This document shows positions 22,151-34,819 of a DNA stretch of 64,000 bases, in pieces. The position numbers and the translations under genes were made by a program. Source of the stretch: Drechmeria coniospora (taxonomy: Eukaryota > Ascomycota > Sordariomycetes > Hypocreales > Ophiocordycipitaceae); the NCBI RefSeq assembly GCF_001625195.1, contig NC_054390.1, positions 7,971,222-8,035,221 on the forward strand, in the 5' to 3' direction. Each line of letters starts with the position of its first letter. The first letter of the stretch is position 1. The notes under the pieces were generated by a model. It did not search any database. It saw only the letters and a list, made by a program, of their open reading frames with translations, and had not been told where the DNA came from.

Positions 22151-23889
22151 ATGCGGCTGTCCACTCCCGCCCTCGTCCTGGGCGCCGCTTCGTCGGTCTC
22201 ATGCTTCCAGAATCAAAAGGTGCTCGGTGGCGACTCGTCCAGGGCGGCCGGCAACGTCAAGAACTGGAAGGGCTCCCACGCCCATCTCGACTTTGACTCG
22301 TGGGCCAAGCCGTTGAAGCATGTCTTCGGCGACGTCACCAAGGAGGCCAAGGCTCTCTGGGAGGAGGTGGCCATGGTCGCGCCCGAGGCCGTCGAGGCCT
22401 TCAAGAAGCAGTCGATGGGCCCCAAGGCCAAGAAGCACTCGCGCATCGCCGACGACAAGTGGGATCACGTCGTCAAGGGCGCCGACGTCGAGGCCCTGCG
22501 GGTGATGGGCGCCGACGGCGAGAGCCGGCGCAAGATCGGCGGCAAGCTCGACAACTACAGCCTGCGCGCCAAAAAGGTTGACCCCTCCAAGCTCGGCGTC
22601 GACAAGGTGAAGCAGTACAGCGGCTACCTCGACGACGACGAGCAGGACAAGCACCTGTTCTACTGTAAGTGGGCGCCCGCGACGGCTTCGACGCTCGCCC
22701 CTCGCCGCTGACGCCGTCGGTAGGGTTCTTCGAGTCTCGCAACGACCCGGCCAACGACCCCGTCGTCCTCTGGCTCAACGGCGGTCCCGGCTGCTCCTCC
22801 CTCACCGGCCTCTTCCTCGAGCTCGGCCCGGCGACAATCAACAAGAAGATCGAGGTGGTGCACAACCCGCACTCGTGGAACGCCAACGCGTCCGTCATCT
22901 TCCTCGACCAGCCCGTCAACGTCGGCTTCTCGTACGGCGGCGGATCCGTCAGCAACACGGTGGCGGCCGGCAAGGACGTCTACGCCCTCCTGACTCTCTT
23001 CTTCCACCAGTTCCCTGAGTACGCGAAGCAGGACTTCCACATGGCCGGCGAGTCGTACGGCGGCCACTACGTGCCCGTCTTCTCGGCCGAGATCCTGTCG
23101 CACAAGGACCGCAACATCAACCTCAAGAGCATCCTCGTCGGCAACGGCCTGACCGACGGCTTCACCCAGTACGAGTACTACCGCCCCATGGCCTGCGGCG
23201 AGGGCGGCTACCCCGCCGTCGTGAGCGAGAGCGAGTGCCTGGCCATGGACAAGGCGCTGCCCCGCTGCCAGTCGATGATCAAGTCGTGCTACGAGTCGGA
23301 GAGCGTGTGGACGTGCGTGCCCGCCAGCATCTACTGCAACAGCGCCATCATGGGCCCCTACCAGCGCACAGGCCGCAACGTGTACGACGTGCGGGCCGAC
23401 TGCGAGGACGACGGCAACCTCTGCTACTCGGCCCTCGGCTGGATCTCGGAGTGGCTGAACCGGCCCGAGGTCATGGAGGCGCTCGGCGTCGAGGTCAGCA
23501 GCTACGACAGCTGCAACTTTGACATCAACCGCAACTTCCTGATGCAGGGCGACTGGATGAAGCCCTACTTCCGCGTCGTGCCCAAGCTTCTCGAGCAGCT
23601 GCCCGTCCTCATCTACGCCGGCGACGCCGACTTCATCTGCAACTGGCTCGGCAACCGCGCCTGGACCAACGCACTCGAGTGGCCCGGCCAGAAGGCCTTT
23701 TCCGAGGCGACGACGCACAAGCTCCAGATGAGCTCGGGCAAGGGCAGCAAGGCCTACGGCAAGGTCAAGACGGCCAACAACCTCACCTTTATGCAGATTT
23801 TCCAGGCCGGTCACATGACGCCCATGGACCAACCCGAGGCCTCGCTCGACTTTTTCAACCGCTGGCTCGGTGGAGAGTGGACGGTATGA
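22151..23889 (+). CDS. Vacuolar carboxypeptidase Y-type serine carboxypeptidase
   Basis: Two exons: 22151-22664 and 22724-23889, with a 59-bp intron (donor GTAAGT, branch CGCTGAC, acceptor GGTAG). The protein is 559 residues, typical for the S10 CPY group. It has a signal peptide (about 1-18) and a propeptide of about 120 residues rich in Lys/Glu. The mature enzyme follows: the oxyanion block NGGPGCSSL, the nucleophile S282 in [10 protein letters not shown], an Asp in [11 protein letters not shown] (D474) and H535 in [12 protein letters not shown]. These enzymes remove C-terminal residues from peptides in the vacuole. Vacuolar sorting is inferred from the CPY-like propeptide and the FICNWLGN block. 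Confidence 0.96.
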
Positions 23890-26800
23890 GCTGACCGTGG
23901 ACGTTGCCCCTCGGCTCGTTCCGCCTGGACACTTTTTCTCTGCCGCCAGAGAGGGAGGATGGGGTCGCATGCGGCACGAGCGGAAGGCCCCGCAAATCAG
24001 CGCAGTTGAGTGAATGGTTTTGTACGAATCTAGATGCGTCCGAGATATTTGACCGGGCCGTTTGCCGCCTCCATTGTACATGCTCAATATCAGACCTAGC
24101 GATGACCCAAGCTCGAACTTGAACGTGCACGAGACGAAGATCGATGCGAGTCGCTTTGACGGCCATACCTCATGCTTCATGCCTCCATTTTTCGACAGGC
24201 TCTCACCATCAATCCTTCTCACGTACACGACGAGGAGTGTGGGGGAGAGGGAGTGGACAGCACCGAGGCGCCGTGATCCGATGACAAGGGGGGTGGCGAG
24301 ATGATCTGAACAACAAGACGTTACGCATGCACTCCATCAAAAGTACAAGTACGGCCACGGCAAGATGACAAGATGGCAAGAGTACAATACACGTACGGGT
24401 ACGAAGCTGATGACGCGCCCGTTACGTTGTGGCGGAGCCTTTGGCGGGGTAGACACGGGGTAGGTAGGTAGCGTACATGTTCGTGCCAAGGCAAAGTATC
24501 CCGCCAGCGCCGGTTTTCCTTCTTCGCTTGCCTGCCATCATGAGCATAGTTGGCCTCGAGATCGGGGGAAGGCTTGCTTGGAACGTGGGTTTTGTTGAGG
24601 TGGCAGACATGGGGTGTGTAGGTTGCCTGCAAGGACTCGAACGTACGGTACTTGTACAGTACCTTTGCGCAGTCGGGAGGTATTGCTACTTACTGCACAC
24701 CTCCCTACAACCACCTGTGTGCATGTGTGCGGCATCTTGTCATACAGCATACACAGTACACGTGCATGTATGAGGGTGTGCTGGTCCGTCTGCACGTCCT
24801 TCTGGTGCCAATTGAGGTAGAATACAGAACAACGGAACTGCGGAAAGGGAGAGAAGGCGGCTGCGTCATGGAGCGTCATGGCCGGCATCAGCCGGCATCA
24901 ACTGGAGAGGACACCCGGAGACGGCTTGTTCTGACGACTGTGCGCAGAAAAGACGAGAAAAGCACATCGATTCGACAAAATACTCACACGGCAAAGGCGG
25001 TATTCACCATGCTCGTGCTCACACAGTGCAGTGCGGCACCGTACTTCCATATTTCTTGCTTGGCCGGTTTGGAGGCAAACTCGTCCCAACAAAAATGCAC
25101 CGAGCCGAGGTCGCAGGCGGCGTGCAACACATACTGTAAGTACTAGTACTGTAAGCGTACAAGTGCTGGTGTTGCGCTGCGCTACGGGGTAAGATAGCGC
25201 CTTGGCCCCACCTCGGGGCAAAGCAGGCCCGCGAGGGAGCTACTCGTCGTGTGATAGCGAAGCTGTGAAATCTAGGGCGGCATGTCTATCATGTGCCAGG
25301 TACCTTCTTGGCAATCCCCCCCTGCGGGCCAACATTCTACACCTACGCAGTGGCTGCGCCAATGCCGGCGCCTTACGGGCTTAGGGGCGCAGGTCAAAGA
25401 GCGCAGAAGAAAGGGTGATTCGACAACGACGCCGACAGGAGAGAAGGTGACTTGACCGTCCTCCTGTGCACGATTATTTCGAGGGCGTCTATTTCCCCGA
25501 ACGGTAGGTTCGTCGATACACAACAACGGTCGATGGCGCAACGGCTTTGCAGCGGAGGCGTACCGCAAGTACGAGCATACCCAGGTACGGAGTACAAGTA
25601 CAGTACATGCGGCAAATAGAATGGACATGGAACGCAGGATGAACGAGTGCCGAGGAGGCACATACTTACAAGTACTACCTAGGTACTAAGGTACTGCGAC
25701 ATGATGAATACAGCACTTGTACCGTCCTTGTCCTCTGTACTCCGTACCGAAGTACATACTTAAGTAGGTGCGCATGTACAGTACATGCTTGTAAGTACTG
25801 TACATCAAGCACCATCGGTGGCTTCGGGATGGCGGGCAGGATTGGAGATCGAAGGGACCGCCAGAGCGTTTTCAAGCCTGCACACCCCCTCTCCCCCACC
25901 ATGTACCTTAGTAATTAGCACCTCAATGAATGCACCGTACTGTACGGAGTTCTTGTACTGGGCTGGGTACATGTACTTTGTACTCCGTACATGTATGTAC
26001 TTGCTTGTAATTATGCTGTGCTGTAATAGACTGTACCTCATCTGTGCTCATGCTTGTACGTGACGACCGTCATCCGTTCTGCACTCTCGTTCGCACAGAA
26101 GACGTCATGGAGATTCATTGTACGCATGCACGTGCGAGCACGAGTAGGAGAAATGGATCCGGAATCCAAGGCACCGCAGAGGCAGAGAAGTGCGGGAAAG
26201 AGGAAATCCCCGCCGTCATGGTACGGTGTGACGCCCTTCATTGGTCAATGATGGATGCTGCCATTCACACGAACACGACCGGTACTCTCGCAAATACCTT
26301 GCCAGCCATCGCAGCCACCGGCCATCGCTCTTTGCACCGTACTTTGTCGTATTGATACCATCACCTTGTCCAAACCTGGAGCGGCGTGGGAGGCGAGATG
26401 CCGCCGAGATGGATGATGATGCGCCGAGGGGGGGTGGCTCTATCGCGGCACTGGGGCGACGCTTGACGTGACGACGGGTCCTTCCCGATCTTTGGGAAAA
26501 ACCAGTCCCAACCCTTCCTTCCTTGCTGCCTCCGTTCCCCGACCGACTTTTTACCCTACGAGCGCACCTACGGGCACGGTGACTACTTATACTACCGAAC
26601 GAGCACTCGCTGCCGCCGATCACGTCGTCGTTCCGTCTTTGGTCCTCAACTGCTCGCTCCCACGCTCCCTCACAGGTACGCCGAATCATACCCACCTACC
26701 TACCTCCACCGGCTCAAGTATGTATACTCTTCCTACGTGCTCTACTCAAACACCTTTGTTGAGCCTGCCCAAGCACGCGAAAATCGTCTCCCCACCCTCA

Positions 26801-27103
26801 CACTTTTCCATGGGCAAAAGGGAGTAAAAAGGCTCACGATCAAGGGCATACAAGCAGTCGGACTCGAGCTCATCCATCCTTTCCGGCATCCATCTCGGTT
26901 CCTTGCACCTCGTTGCCCTGCCCGAGGCCCTCGACCGACCGCCTCTCTGCTTCCCCGGGGCATCAAGGGCGAAAAGGTCAGCTTGACGGGCCTGGACGGA
27001 CCCCCGTGCGGGAAACGGAAAGCCGAGCGAAGCGAGCCAGTGCTCCTCTCCCCTACGCCGACGCCGGACACGAGGTGCTCAACCACGACGGGCACGTAGA
27101 ACC
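23890..27103. other. 3.2-kb gene-free interval with GTAC-repeat islands
   Basis: No gene is supported on either strand. GTAC-rich motifs are scattered at about 24330-24380 and 24640-24770 and are dense at 25560-26030. 26500-27103 is pyrimidine-rich and is probably the promoter and leader of the elongase gene; a TTATACTA sequence lies near 26587. Confidence 0.6.
25560..26030. repeat. GTAC-rich repeat island
   Basis: Repeated TACGGAGTAC, TACTCCGTAC, CTTACAAGTACTAC and TACATGTAC-type motifs, as in the other islands of the window. No coding content. Confidence 0.75.
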
Positions 27104-28629
27104 ATGTCTGCCGGCGACCTTGGCATCATGGGCACCCTGCCCGAAGCCAGCCTCTTCACCTTCCCCCCCACCCAAGTGCCCGCGCCTCTGCCTCCGGCCG
27201 CGACACCACTCTCCCTGATGCGCCCCTTCAACATCCCCCACGTGCTCTTCTCCGCCGCCCTCGACCCCAAGGTCCCCTTGACCATCGCCGCCCTCTACGC
27301 CATCAGCGCCAAGGCCTTCAACAAGTACAACCGCTCCCGGAACAAGACGCCGTGGGCCGTCAGCAAGACGCGCGCCTTTTCCATCTTTGTCGTGCTGCAC
27401 AACGTCTTCCTAGCCCTCTACTCGGCTTGGACCTTCTGGGGCATGCTGGGCGGCATGCGTCGCAGCATCGTGAGCCCCGGCGGCCCCGGCGGCCTGGCCG
27501 CCACGGTCGATAGCTTCTGCCGCATTCACGGTCCGCCCGGGCTCGGCCGCTCCGTCCACTACAATGAGACGTCGGGCCGATGGGACAGCGCCGACACGAC
27601 GGTCCTTGCCGACGCCTTGGATGCCGCCGGCCCGAGGAGCTCGCAGATGGGCCGCATGTGGACCGAGGGGCTGGCTTACTACGGATGGATCTTCTACCTC
27701 AGCAAGTTCTACGAGGTTCTCGACACCTTCATCATTCTCGCCAAGGGCAAGTACAGCTCGACGCTTCAGACGTACCACCACGCCGGCGCCATGATGTGCA
27801 TGTGGGCCGGCATGCGCTACATGTCGGCGCCCATCTGGATGTTTGTCCTCGTAAACTCCTTCATCCATGCCTTGATGGTGAGTCTCTCGACGCGACCACG
27901 GCCGCATGTCGTCTGCCGGGGCAAGGAGCGACCGCTAATCGTCTTCGTCAGTACACCTACTACACCTTGACCGCCTTCTCCATCAAGGTCCCCATGGCCA
28001 TCAAGCGCACCCTCACGACGATGCAGATCACCCAGTTCCTCGTCGGCGCCTCGTACGCCATGGCCCACTCCTTCGTCACGTACATCGTACCCGTCACCGT
28101 AACACGCGTCGTGCCCGCATCCGTCCCCGAGCCGGCCGTCCTCGCGGACCCGGTCATCCCCCACACGGGCGGCACATTCGACGCCCTGAAAAGGCTCATC
28201 TTCGGCGCTCCGAGCCCGAGCATGGCGGCCCCCGCTGCCACGGTCATGGCGGAGCCCGTCATCATCACCGAGACGGCGTACATGGAGCAGCCGTGCATCG
28301 GCACCGCCGGCGAAACATTTGCCATCTGGCTCAACGTACTGTACCTCGCCCCGTTGACGTACCTCTTCGTAAGCTTCTTCATCGCTAGCTATGTGAAGCG
28401 CAGCAATGCGGCTCAGAAAGCCGTCGGCAAGCCCAGGCATAGCGAGAGCAACGTGGCCATGGCCGAGAAGGCCGGCTGGGACGCCGCTCGCAGCATGGAG
28501 AGGGAAGTCTACGGTGGCGAGAGCATGAGTGACGAAAACGGCAAGCACAGCACCGTCGCCAACGGCGTGTCCAAGAAGGCCACAGGCAAGGCCAAGGGCT
28601 CCTCCCACGGAGCTAAGGGCTCCCACTGA
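27104..28629 (+). CDS. ELO-family very-long-chain fatty acid elongase
   Basis: Two exons: 27104-27877 and 27952-28629, with a 74-bp intron (donor GTGAGT, branch GCTAATC, acceptor CGTCAG). The product is 483 residues, longer than the usual 300-350. Family signatures are KFYEVLDTFIIL and the His box LQTYHHAGAM, here QxxHH rather than HxxHH. Several membrane helices flank them. A luminal or cytosolic insert of about 70 residues (about 130-200) and a hydrophilic Lys/Ser-rich tail account for the extra length. ELO enzymes condense malonyl-CoA with acyl-CoA in the ER. QxxHH is reported for polyunsaturated-type elongases of lower eukaryotes; chain specificity here is inference. Confidence 0.9.
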
Positions 28630-29514
28630 CGCTCGGTATTTACAACCCCGTGTACCCGGCAACGGCATATGGACGAGGGGCAGGGCTTGGCAGGTTACCA
28701 ATGGGAATAGCCGAGAGGGACGAGGTTTGGATGTGATGCGCGAGGACCTACGCGTCAAGCAAGCAAGACTCTTGACGAGCGGTGCCCTGCTTGATGGAAC
28801 CGGTTGGGATTTGGCTAGCAGCCGTTTAGTGATACGAATGGGGCGGGCGAAAGGCACGTCAAGAAGGACACGGATGTTGCCGAAGCAGAATGCTTCCTGG
28901 ATGCCAAGGATGATACGACAAGGGGTGTCCAAAAGAATCCGACGAGTAGAAACCGTCTTTGAATTAAAATCAAATCAAACAGACCATCGCAGGATGCTGC
29001 GATGATCTTCCATGTCATCCAAGGGTATCTCCATCACCATTCCCGGTGTCGAACCTCTGCAAAGAAGCAAAATCCATCCAAGCCGCAAAACAATGAGAAA
29101 ATATCTTCCATGATTGAACGCCTCGCTGCAAAGAAACAGAAGTGAAGAAGAGAGATGAGGAAAGGCAACGAAAAAACCAAGATGAACTCGGTAGAGAAAC
29201 GAGACGGGTGTTCGCTAAAACCGCAAGTAAAGTGATCCCGAAAAAAAGAGCAAAGCAATGACGAATCGAACAGGGAAAATTGACCGGTTGGTGCATGGAT
29301 CGGGCGTGAAATTGGCAACGCAACATTCCCGGCATGAAATTGAGGGCGAAAGAGGCCAGCCCTGACAGGGAGAGGGTGTTGCCCTAGTGGCTCGAGCCAC
29401 CAGCGGATGCAGAGTTGACTCCGTGCGTGCGTTACCGTTACCGCACCTGAACTGTTCTGCTCGGTAGAGGGGTAGAGGAAAGCTGAAACAAAGAGGTTGC
29501 AGGCAGGACGGTGG
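28630..29514. other. Convergent 3' intergenic region
   Basis: This 885-bp stretch lies between the 3' ends of the elongase and FYVE genes. It is moderately AT-rich with AATTAAAATCAAATC near 28962, possibly 3' processing signals. No gene or repeat was recognised. Confidence 0.55.
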
Positions 29515-30448
29515 TCAAAAGGTGCTCCAGTTCCAGTCGCGCGGCACGCTGGCTGCGATTTCGGGACCGCTCGGCGCAGTTGGAGCAAGTCCACCGGGAG
29601 AAACGATGGGTGTCGAGGGAATCGATGACGGCTCGGCCGAGGATGGAGCGGCCGAGGACTGGCTATTATGCCTGCTATGCTGCGCCTTGACCTCTTGGAA
29701 ACAGTGGTTGCAGGCGCGGGAGTGCACAGCTCGCGGGTTGAAGTTGGCGTGCTGGTCGAGGGGAAGAACGTAGCTCGAGTGGCCGTCGCAAAAGATGTTG
29801 CCGCATCTGCGGCAGTGGTGGCGGCGAACAAAGTAGTTGAAGGCACGCTTGCAGGTTGGGTCGTCGCAAATGGTGGAATCGGGATCGGCCTGTCGGGCGC
29901 ATGGTCAGCCAATGCAAGCGTGGTTGACGTTGGCGGTCCGGAGCGAAACTCACCTTCCAGTGGGATCGGGTCGGGGGAGCCTCGGGCTCGGGGAAAGAGT
30001 CGAGATTCCAGTCGCCATCCAGGGTCTTGACACTCTCGCCCGTGGTGCGGCGGGTGAGCTTGTGACCCAAGGCACCGAGTCCCGGGAGGCTCATCAGGTT
30101 CGAGTTGGTGCGGCGAAGGGTGGTGTCGGAGTCGGAGTCGGAGGTCGAGCCGGACAGCCGGGTGGGGGTCATGATCCTGGGGGGGAACTCGTCGCAGGGC
30201 CGCAAGACGGCGGGCATGTAGGCGGGGCGACGGCGGCGGGTGCTGTGACCTTTGGGCGACGGCGGAGTGGAAAAGGAGCACGCCTGGTTCGGGCTGAGGT
30301 GGGTGCCGCTGATGGGAGAGACGAGGGGCCCGGACAGGGTGTGGTAGGATTGGGTTCTGCTGTGCAGCATCGGGCGTTGGGGCGGCAAAAAGTGTCGCGA
30401 CTGCTGGTCGTGGCCCGGCAAGGCGGGCATTATGAGATCGGCGGCCAT
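29515..30448 (-). CDS. FYVE zinc-finger protein
   Basis: Two exons on the minus strand: 30448-29954 and 29889-29515, with a 64-bp intron (donor GTGAGT, branch GCTGAC, acceptor CGACAG). The product is 289 residues. The N-terminal 150 residues are Ser/Pro-rich and disordered. The FYVE domain follows, with all signatures: WKAD (the WxxD motif, split exactly by the intron), RRHHCRRCG and RACNHC, plus the Cys pairs ICDDPTC and IFCDGH. FYVE domains bind phosphatidylinositol 3-phosphate on endosomes and the vacuole. The tail is Ser/Pro-rich with no other domain. The protein is smaller than Vps27, Fab1 or Pep7, so it is a separate single-domain member; its partner is unknown. Confidence 0.87.
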
Positions 30449-31125
30449 GACGACGAGTTTCGTTTCGCCGACGAGGCCCGGAGTGCGAGGCGTGGCGTGA
30501 CGTGGGGCGACGTGGCGAGGACAGAGGGAGGGATGAGTGACGCCCTCGCTTCGACGGTGTCCAACTGGACGACGGGACTCACTCGCTGAGAGGTGGCAAG
30601 GACGCTTCGAAGACAAGGCAAGACAAGGCGACGGCGATGAAGACGGCGACGATGAAGACGACGGAGGGGCCGCGGCGCGCAATGGCAAAGGAAAGGCGGC
30701 AAAAGAACGGAGAGGAGAGGGCGGTCGTCGGGGTTGGAGAGATGCAGATGCGAGTGCTTCGACGGATGGCGAGACGGACAAGACAGTCTTCGGACTCGGG
30801 TACGTGCCGTCCGTCCTCGTTCCTGATAGCTCCGAGCCGAGGTGGTGTCCAGCGAGTGGGTGGCGGCGATTCGGGGTGGGTGTCAAGCTGACTTATCTAA
30901 CTATCGGACGGCGACGATTGGCGGGAGTCGGGCGACATGGCTGGACTTGGTAGGTGGAGAGGTGCGAGTCACGTCGGCGGGTTCGACTACTCCTGGCGGA
31001 CGACGACGGGTGGCCGGACATGGTGCTGCCGCCAGCGAGAGGAGGAATCTACGAGATCTTACTCGTTCAGGGATCCAGATTAGGACATGAGCACTTCGTG
31101 TACTCGGTACAAGTAGCGTGTGTGT

Positions 31126-31177
31126 GGGGGGGGGGGGGGGGGGGACGAGGGTGGAACCGCAAGGGGGGGGGGGGGGG
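31126..31177. repeat. Two long poly-G tracts
   Basis: Nineteen consecutive G at 31126-31144 and fifteen at 31163-31177, separated by 18 bases. Run lengths in an assembly may be inexact. Confidence 0.8.
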
Positions 31178-32559
31178 TGGTTTGGGCGGCTTGGTACGTC
31201 CGGCGCTCTCTTACTCGTTCGTGAAGGAGTCGGCGTGCGAGGAGGTTGACGAGTATGAGCGATATTGATGCTATCGTGAGCGGAACTTGGGTTGTGCGCA
31301 TGGGCAACCGCGCGTAAAGTGTGGCTGCGCGAAAAGGCGGACAGGAAATTGCGGTGAGCGGCGCGCTGGAATGGTGGCGAGGAATGGAATGGTGTTGGAG
31401 GTGTGTCGTACGCGAGTCCAGGTGTATCTACCGCGGGGGGGGGGGAGGAGCAGTACAGTATCTCCGGCGTACAGTGCAAGTAGGTGTGCCGCGTACGGTG
31501 CAGCACCAGTTTGAGTACGGAGTTGGTATTACCTACCTACTTAGTTCAGCGTGCTGGCGATCATGGTCATGATGAATGGTGGGTGACGGTATGGCGGGCG
31601 AGGGGAGTGCGGCAGCCACAAGTTTGTTGCTGGTGCCCGCAGCCACCTGTCGCCAGGCCAGGCTCGCCGTGCGGTGTCCTGGACCATCCCAGGTAGGTAG
31701 GTGGGTTGGTGGACGTAAGCGAACCAGGGACCGTAATTACCTACAGAACCACCGGTTGACCGCACTGTGCCGCCGTGCTGTGGAAGACTCCATACCTTGG
31801 ATTCCAAGGGAGACGCTCACCGCTGGTCGCCGCCCTGCGGAGGTGGCGCCGCCGCCCAAGGCAGCTACAAGTATGGCGCCGCAGGCGCACTGTACGAGGA
31901 TGACAGGCCCTTGGTGGCGCCAGGTCCACGGACTGTCGCATTCGCCTTCACATGTTGCCGCACTCGTATTACTTGCTGTTCCGTCATGACCAGTTCCCCG
32001 TGTTTGCCGGTGCGTACAGTTGTCGTCATGGAGCGCGGTGCACAGGATCAGGCCGAGTCCCTCCCCAGGACCTAAACGCGCTCGTGTGCGCACTCGTATC
32101 CTCTCCTCGTACCGACGTAGGGTAGGATGGCGGCGGAGGGCACCAACAGACAACACCGTACCAGTACTTGCAGGAAGCACTCGGCACATGTGCCAGGTAC
32201 AAGCACTTGCACTGTACGGAGAGAGTACCTAAGCAAGTAAGTACATTCAAGTCCGTCCATGAACAGGTCCCCCGTAAGTACACGTGCAGCACGAGCAATG
32301 CATCGTTGTACTGTAGTCAGTTGCAGAGCACGGCGCGTGCTGGTCCGCATGGCGAGGCCGGAGAGGCAGGCGAGGATATGGGCATTCGCCAATGATACTT
32401 GGACCCAGACGGTTCGGGCGCGGGCGCTGCGGGTTTCCTGGCATGAGAGGCTTGGCGTCCATTTGCATGAACGATGCTCATGTTGCCGTATTAATTACTG
32501 CCTAGTGCAGCAGGATAATGATGGGGAAGATGGATACTTACAGTACATCTAGTTGTCCA

Positions 32560-34710
32560 TACAGTGCTTCGACGCCGTATTAATTACAGTACACTTGCAT
32601 GCACTCGTCCTTTGCACGTTGCTACTAGCCACCCGCCAAACGGGTCACAGTAGCCCTTCTGTGGGATGCACTGTGGGGAACCTGTCTAACCCGTCTCTCA
32701 CTTCCCTCCGTTCCCATTTACCTACTTAATGAAAGCAAAACAGGGGTCCCGACCCCAGACCCCTCCGGCTCGTAGCTGCCAGACACGTATCAGGCTAGAC
32801 AGATGGACGCATCCTTCCATCTCCGTTCTGAGACCCGGCAGCTGGCGACTGCTGCTACCTTGGACAACGGCATGGATTTGAGAACTGGTACGGAGTACTC
32901 CGTACGAGTATTGCACATGCAAGTAATACGGAGTGTGTACTTACGGAGCACGGAGCACGGAGCACATCTGCGAGGAATACATCAAAGGCACCATGCATAG
33001 GTATCCAATGTCTTGGGTGCCCTTGTAAGTACACCACGCTTACAGTGAGCCTGCATGCACTACGATGCGCTGTAGGCGGACTTGTGCCAGTACCTATGCT
33101 TGTGCTCTGCACGTGCTTTTGTGACAATGCCATATGCACTTGCACGTTGTACTGCACTGTAATTACATGTACTTAAGTAAGTACTTACACACCACGTACG
33201 GGTCCTCACCGTACTGTGAGAATGTGCCGGCCTGGGTGCGTGCTTGGCAGACAGGTTATCGTGAGTCGTTGATTGGCCGTCGGCAAATGTCATCCCCTTT
33301 GCTTGGTTGGCACTAGGCGGAGGCTGGAAGGCTAACCCGCAGGTTGACATTAGTTCCATCTCGATTCGTACACGAGGTGAGCAGGTACGAGAGTGAGGAT
33401 ACTTGCCGCCGACGTACCGGTACATGGCCGCAAGTACTGCAAAGTCGTGCAGAACCCGTACCTGTACCAGCCCAGGATGTTTCGCCCGACCACGGCGGGA
33501 GGATCTCATCAGAACCAGGGACGACACCAGCTTTTATCCAACAATGGCAACCGTCGGCCAACCACAACCCCGCTGATAAAATGCACACCGTAAGGGTACT
33601 CCGTAAGTACAAGTAATTACCGGCATTAATAATAGTTTCCCTCACCTGCAGCACCTGTACAATACACCTAAGTACTTGTACGGAGTACCTGCAGCCAGCA
33701 CGTAACGTACGTACTTGCTTACTAGGCGTACATGTAGTTGTACATGTACTTATTATGTACGGAGTACAGAGGACTGTCTCCGTACTTATTCCACTATTAC
33801 TGTACAACTACGGAGTACTCCGTACTTTACTCCGTACTGCAGGCGTACTTACTTGTACATGTAAGTAAGTACTGTGGTTGTATTGCACAGAGTAAGTGTT
33901 CCGTACTCCATCTACAACTACAGTCTTGCACAACGTAGCAAGTACCTTGCATGTACTCGGCACACCACGGAGTACTCGAGAGCAGTTGCTTGCAGCACAT
34001 GAACTTTGTAGGCACAGTTGCAGGCCAGATCGGTGCTCCATGTGGGCAAATCACGCAGAGGGCCGATCGCCTATACGAGTTGTTGTACACTTACATGCAA
34101 TTACTTACTGTACACCTACCATGTTACCACAAAAGCCCCTCGCTTTGTTTCTTCCACGAAGCCATTCCTTGCTCCTCGCCTTCTCGAAGATTACCCCGAC
34201 CGACAAGCGCAACGTGCCAAGCGAACCCGGCAAACGTTGGCTTCTTGGCTTCATCCTCCTCATCCTACTCTATCAGGGTCCCCATTTTCGGGCAACCCGA
34301 GTTTGCACAAGCACGTGTATTACGGAGTACATGCACTTATTACTGTACATGCCATGAAAGTACGCCATGCACGTACGCCATGCACGAGCACCTGTACTCG
34401 GTAATACAAGTACGTACTTGAATGTGTCTACTGTACAGAGTATTTGTAGTTGTACTTACATGAACTGTACAAGTACGGAGTACGCCTAGTATTGTTACCC
34501 CGTACTTGAGCGTGCTGTATAATAATGTACTGTGCAAGCTGTACAAGTAAGTACTTACACTTGCACCTTCATGTACAACTAAGTAAGTACATCAAGTAAT
34601 TACTGTACAGTGCAGCACAACTACAGTACTCCGTGCTGTAGACGTGGAAATCGTCATAGTACTAGCATTTGCTGTACATGTACGGAGTACAACTATTACT
34701 TGTAATTACT
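32560..34710. repeat. Largest GTAC-rich repeat island
   Basis: About 2.1 kb dominated by GTAC-containing short motifs: TACGGAGTA, TACTCCGTA, GTACTTAAGTAC, TACATGTAC, AAGTAAGTACTTAC. It includes the 18-bp perfect palindrome GTACGGAGTACTCCGTAC at 32888-32905 and the 16-bp TACGGAGTACTCCGTA at 33809-33824. Units are not in a fixed-period tandem; they are dispersed with unique spacers. No transposon ends or coding sequence were found. Confidence 0.82.
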
Positions 34711-34819
34711 TGTAGATCTGGCCACCATCTGCAGCGACCTTCTGCTGTTTCCAAGCAACAAGTCCTCCCACCGCATGGATGACGGCGTCTCGTGACGCGG
34801 CGTCCAACGCTCCGCTTCG

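Larger units (their letters stand above)
30449..34819. other. 4.4-kb gene desert rich in GTAC repeats
   Basis: No gene is supported. 30449-31080 is the likely promoter of the FYVE gene. Long homopolymeric G runs occur at 31126-31144 (19 G), 31163-31177 (15 G) and 31435-31445. GTAC-rich motifs are scattered from 31430 and become continuous from about 32560 to 34710. Many short open frames exist but none has a recognisable family or splice support. Confidence 0.65.

Noticed and set aside
22660..24228. 522-codon minus-strand frame opposite carboxypeptidase Y
   Set aside because: It is antisense to a gene with a full catalytic triad and normal intron; its sequence is low-complexity Val/Ala/Arg.
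26216..26695. 159-codon minus-strand frame upstream of the elongase
   Set aside because: Arg-rich with no family features and in the probable elongase promoter; competing frames exist.
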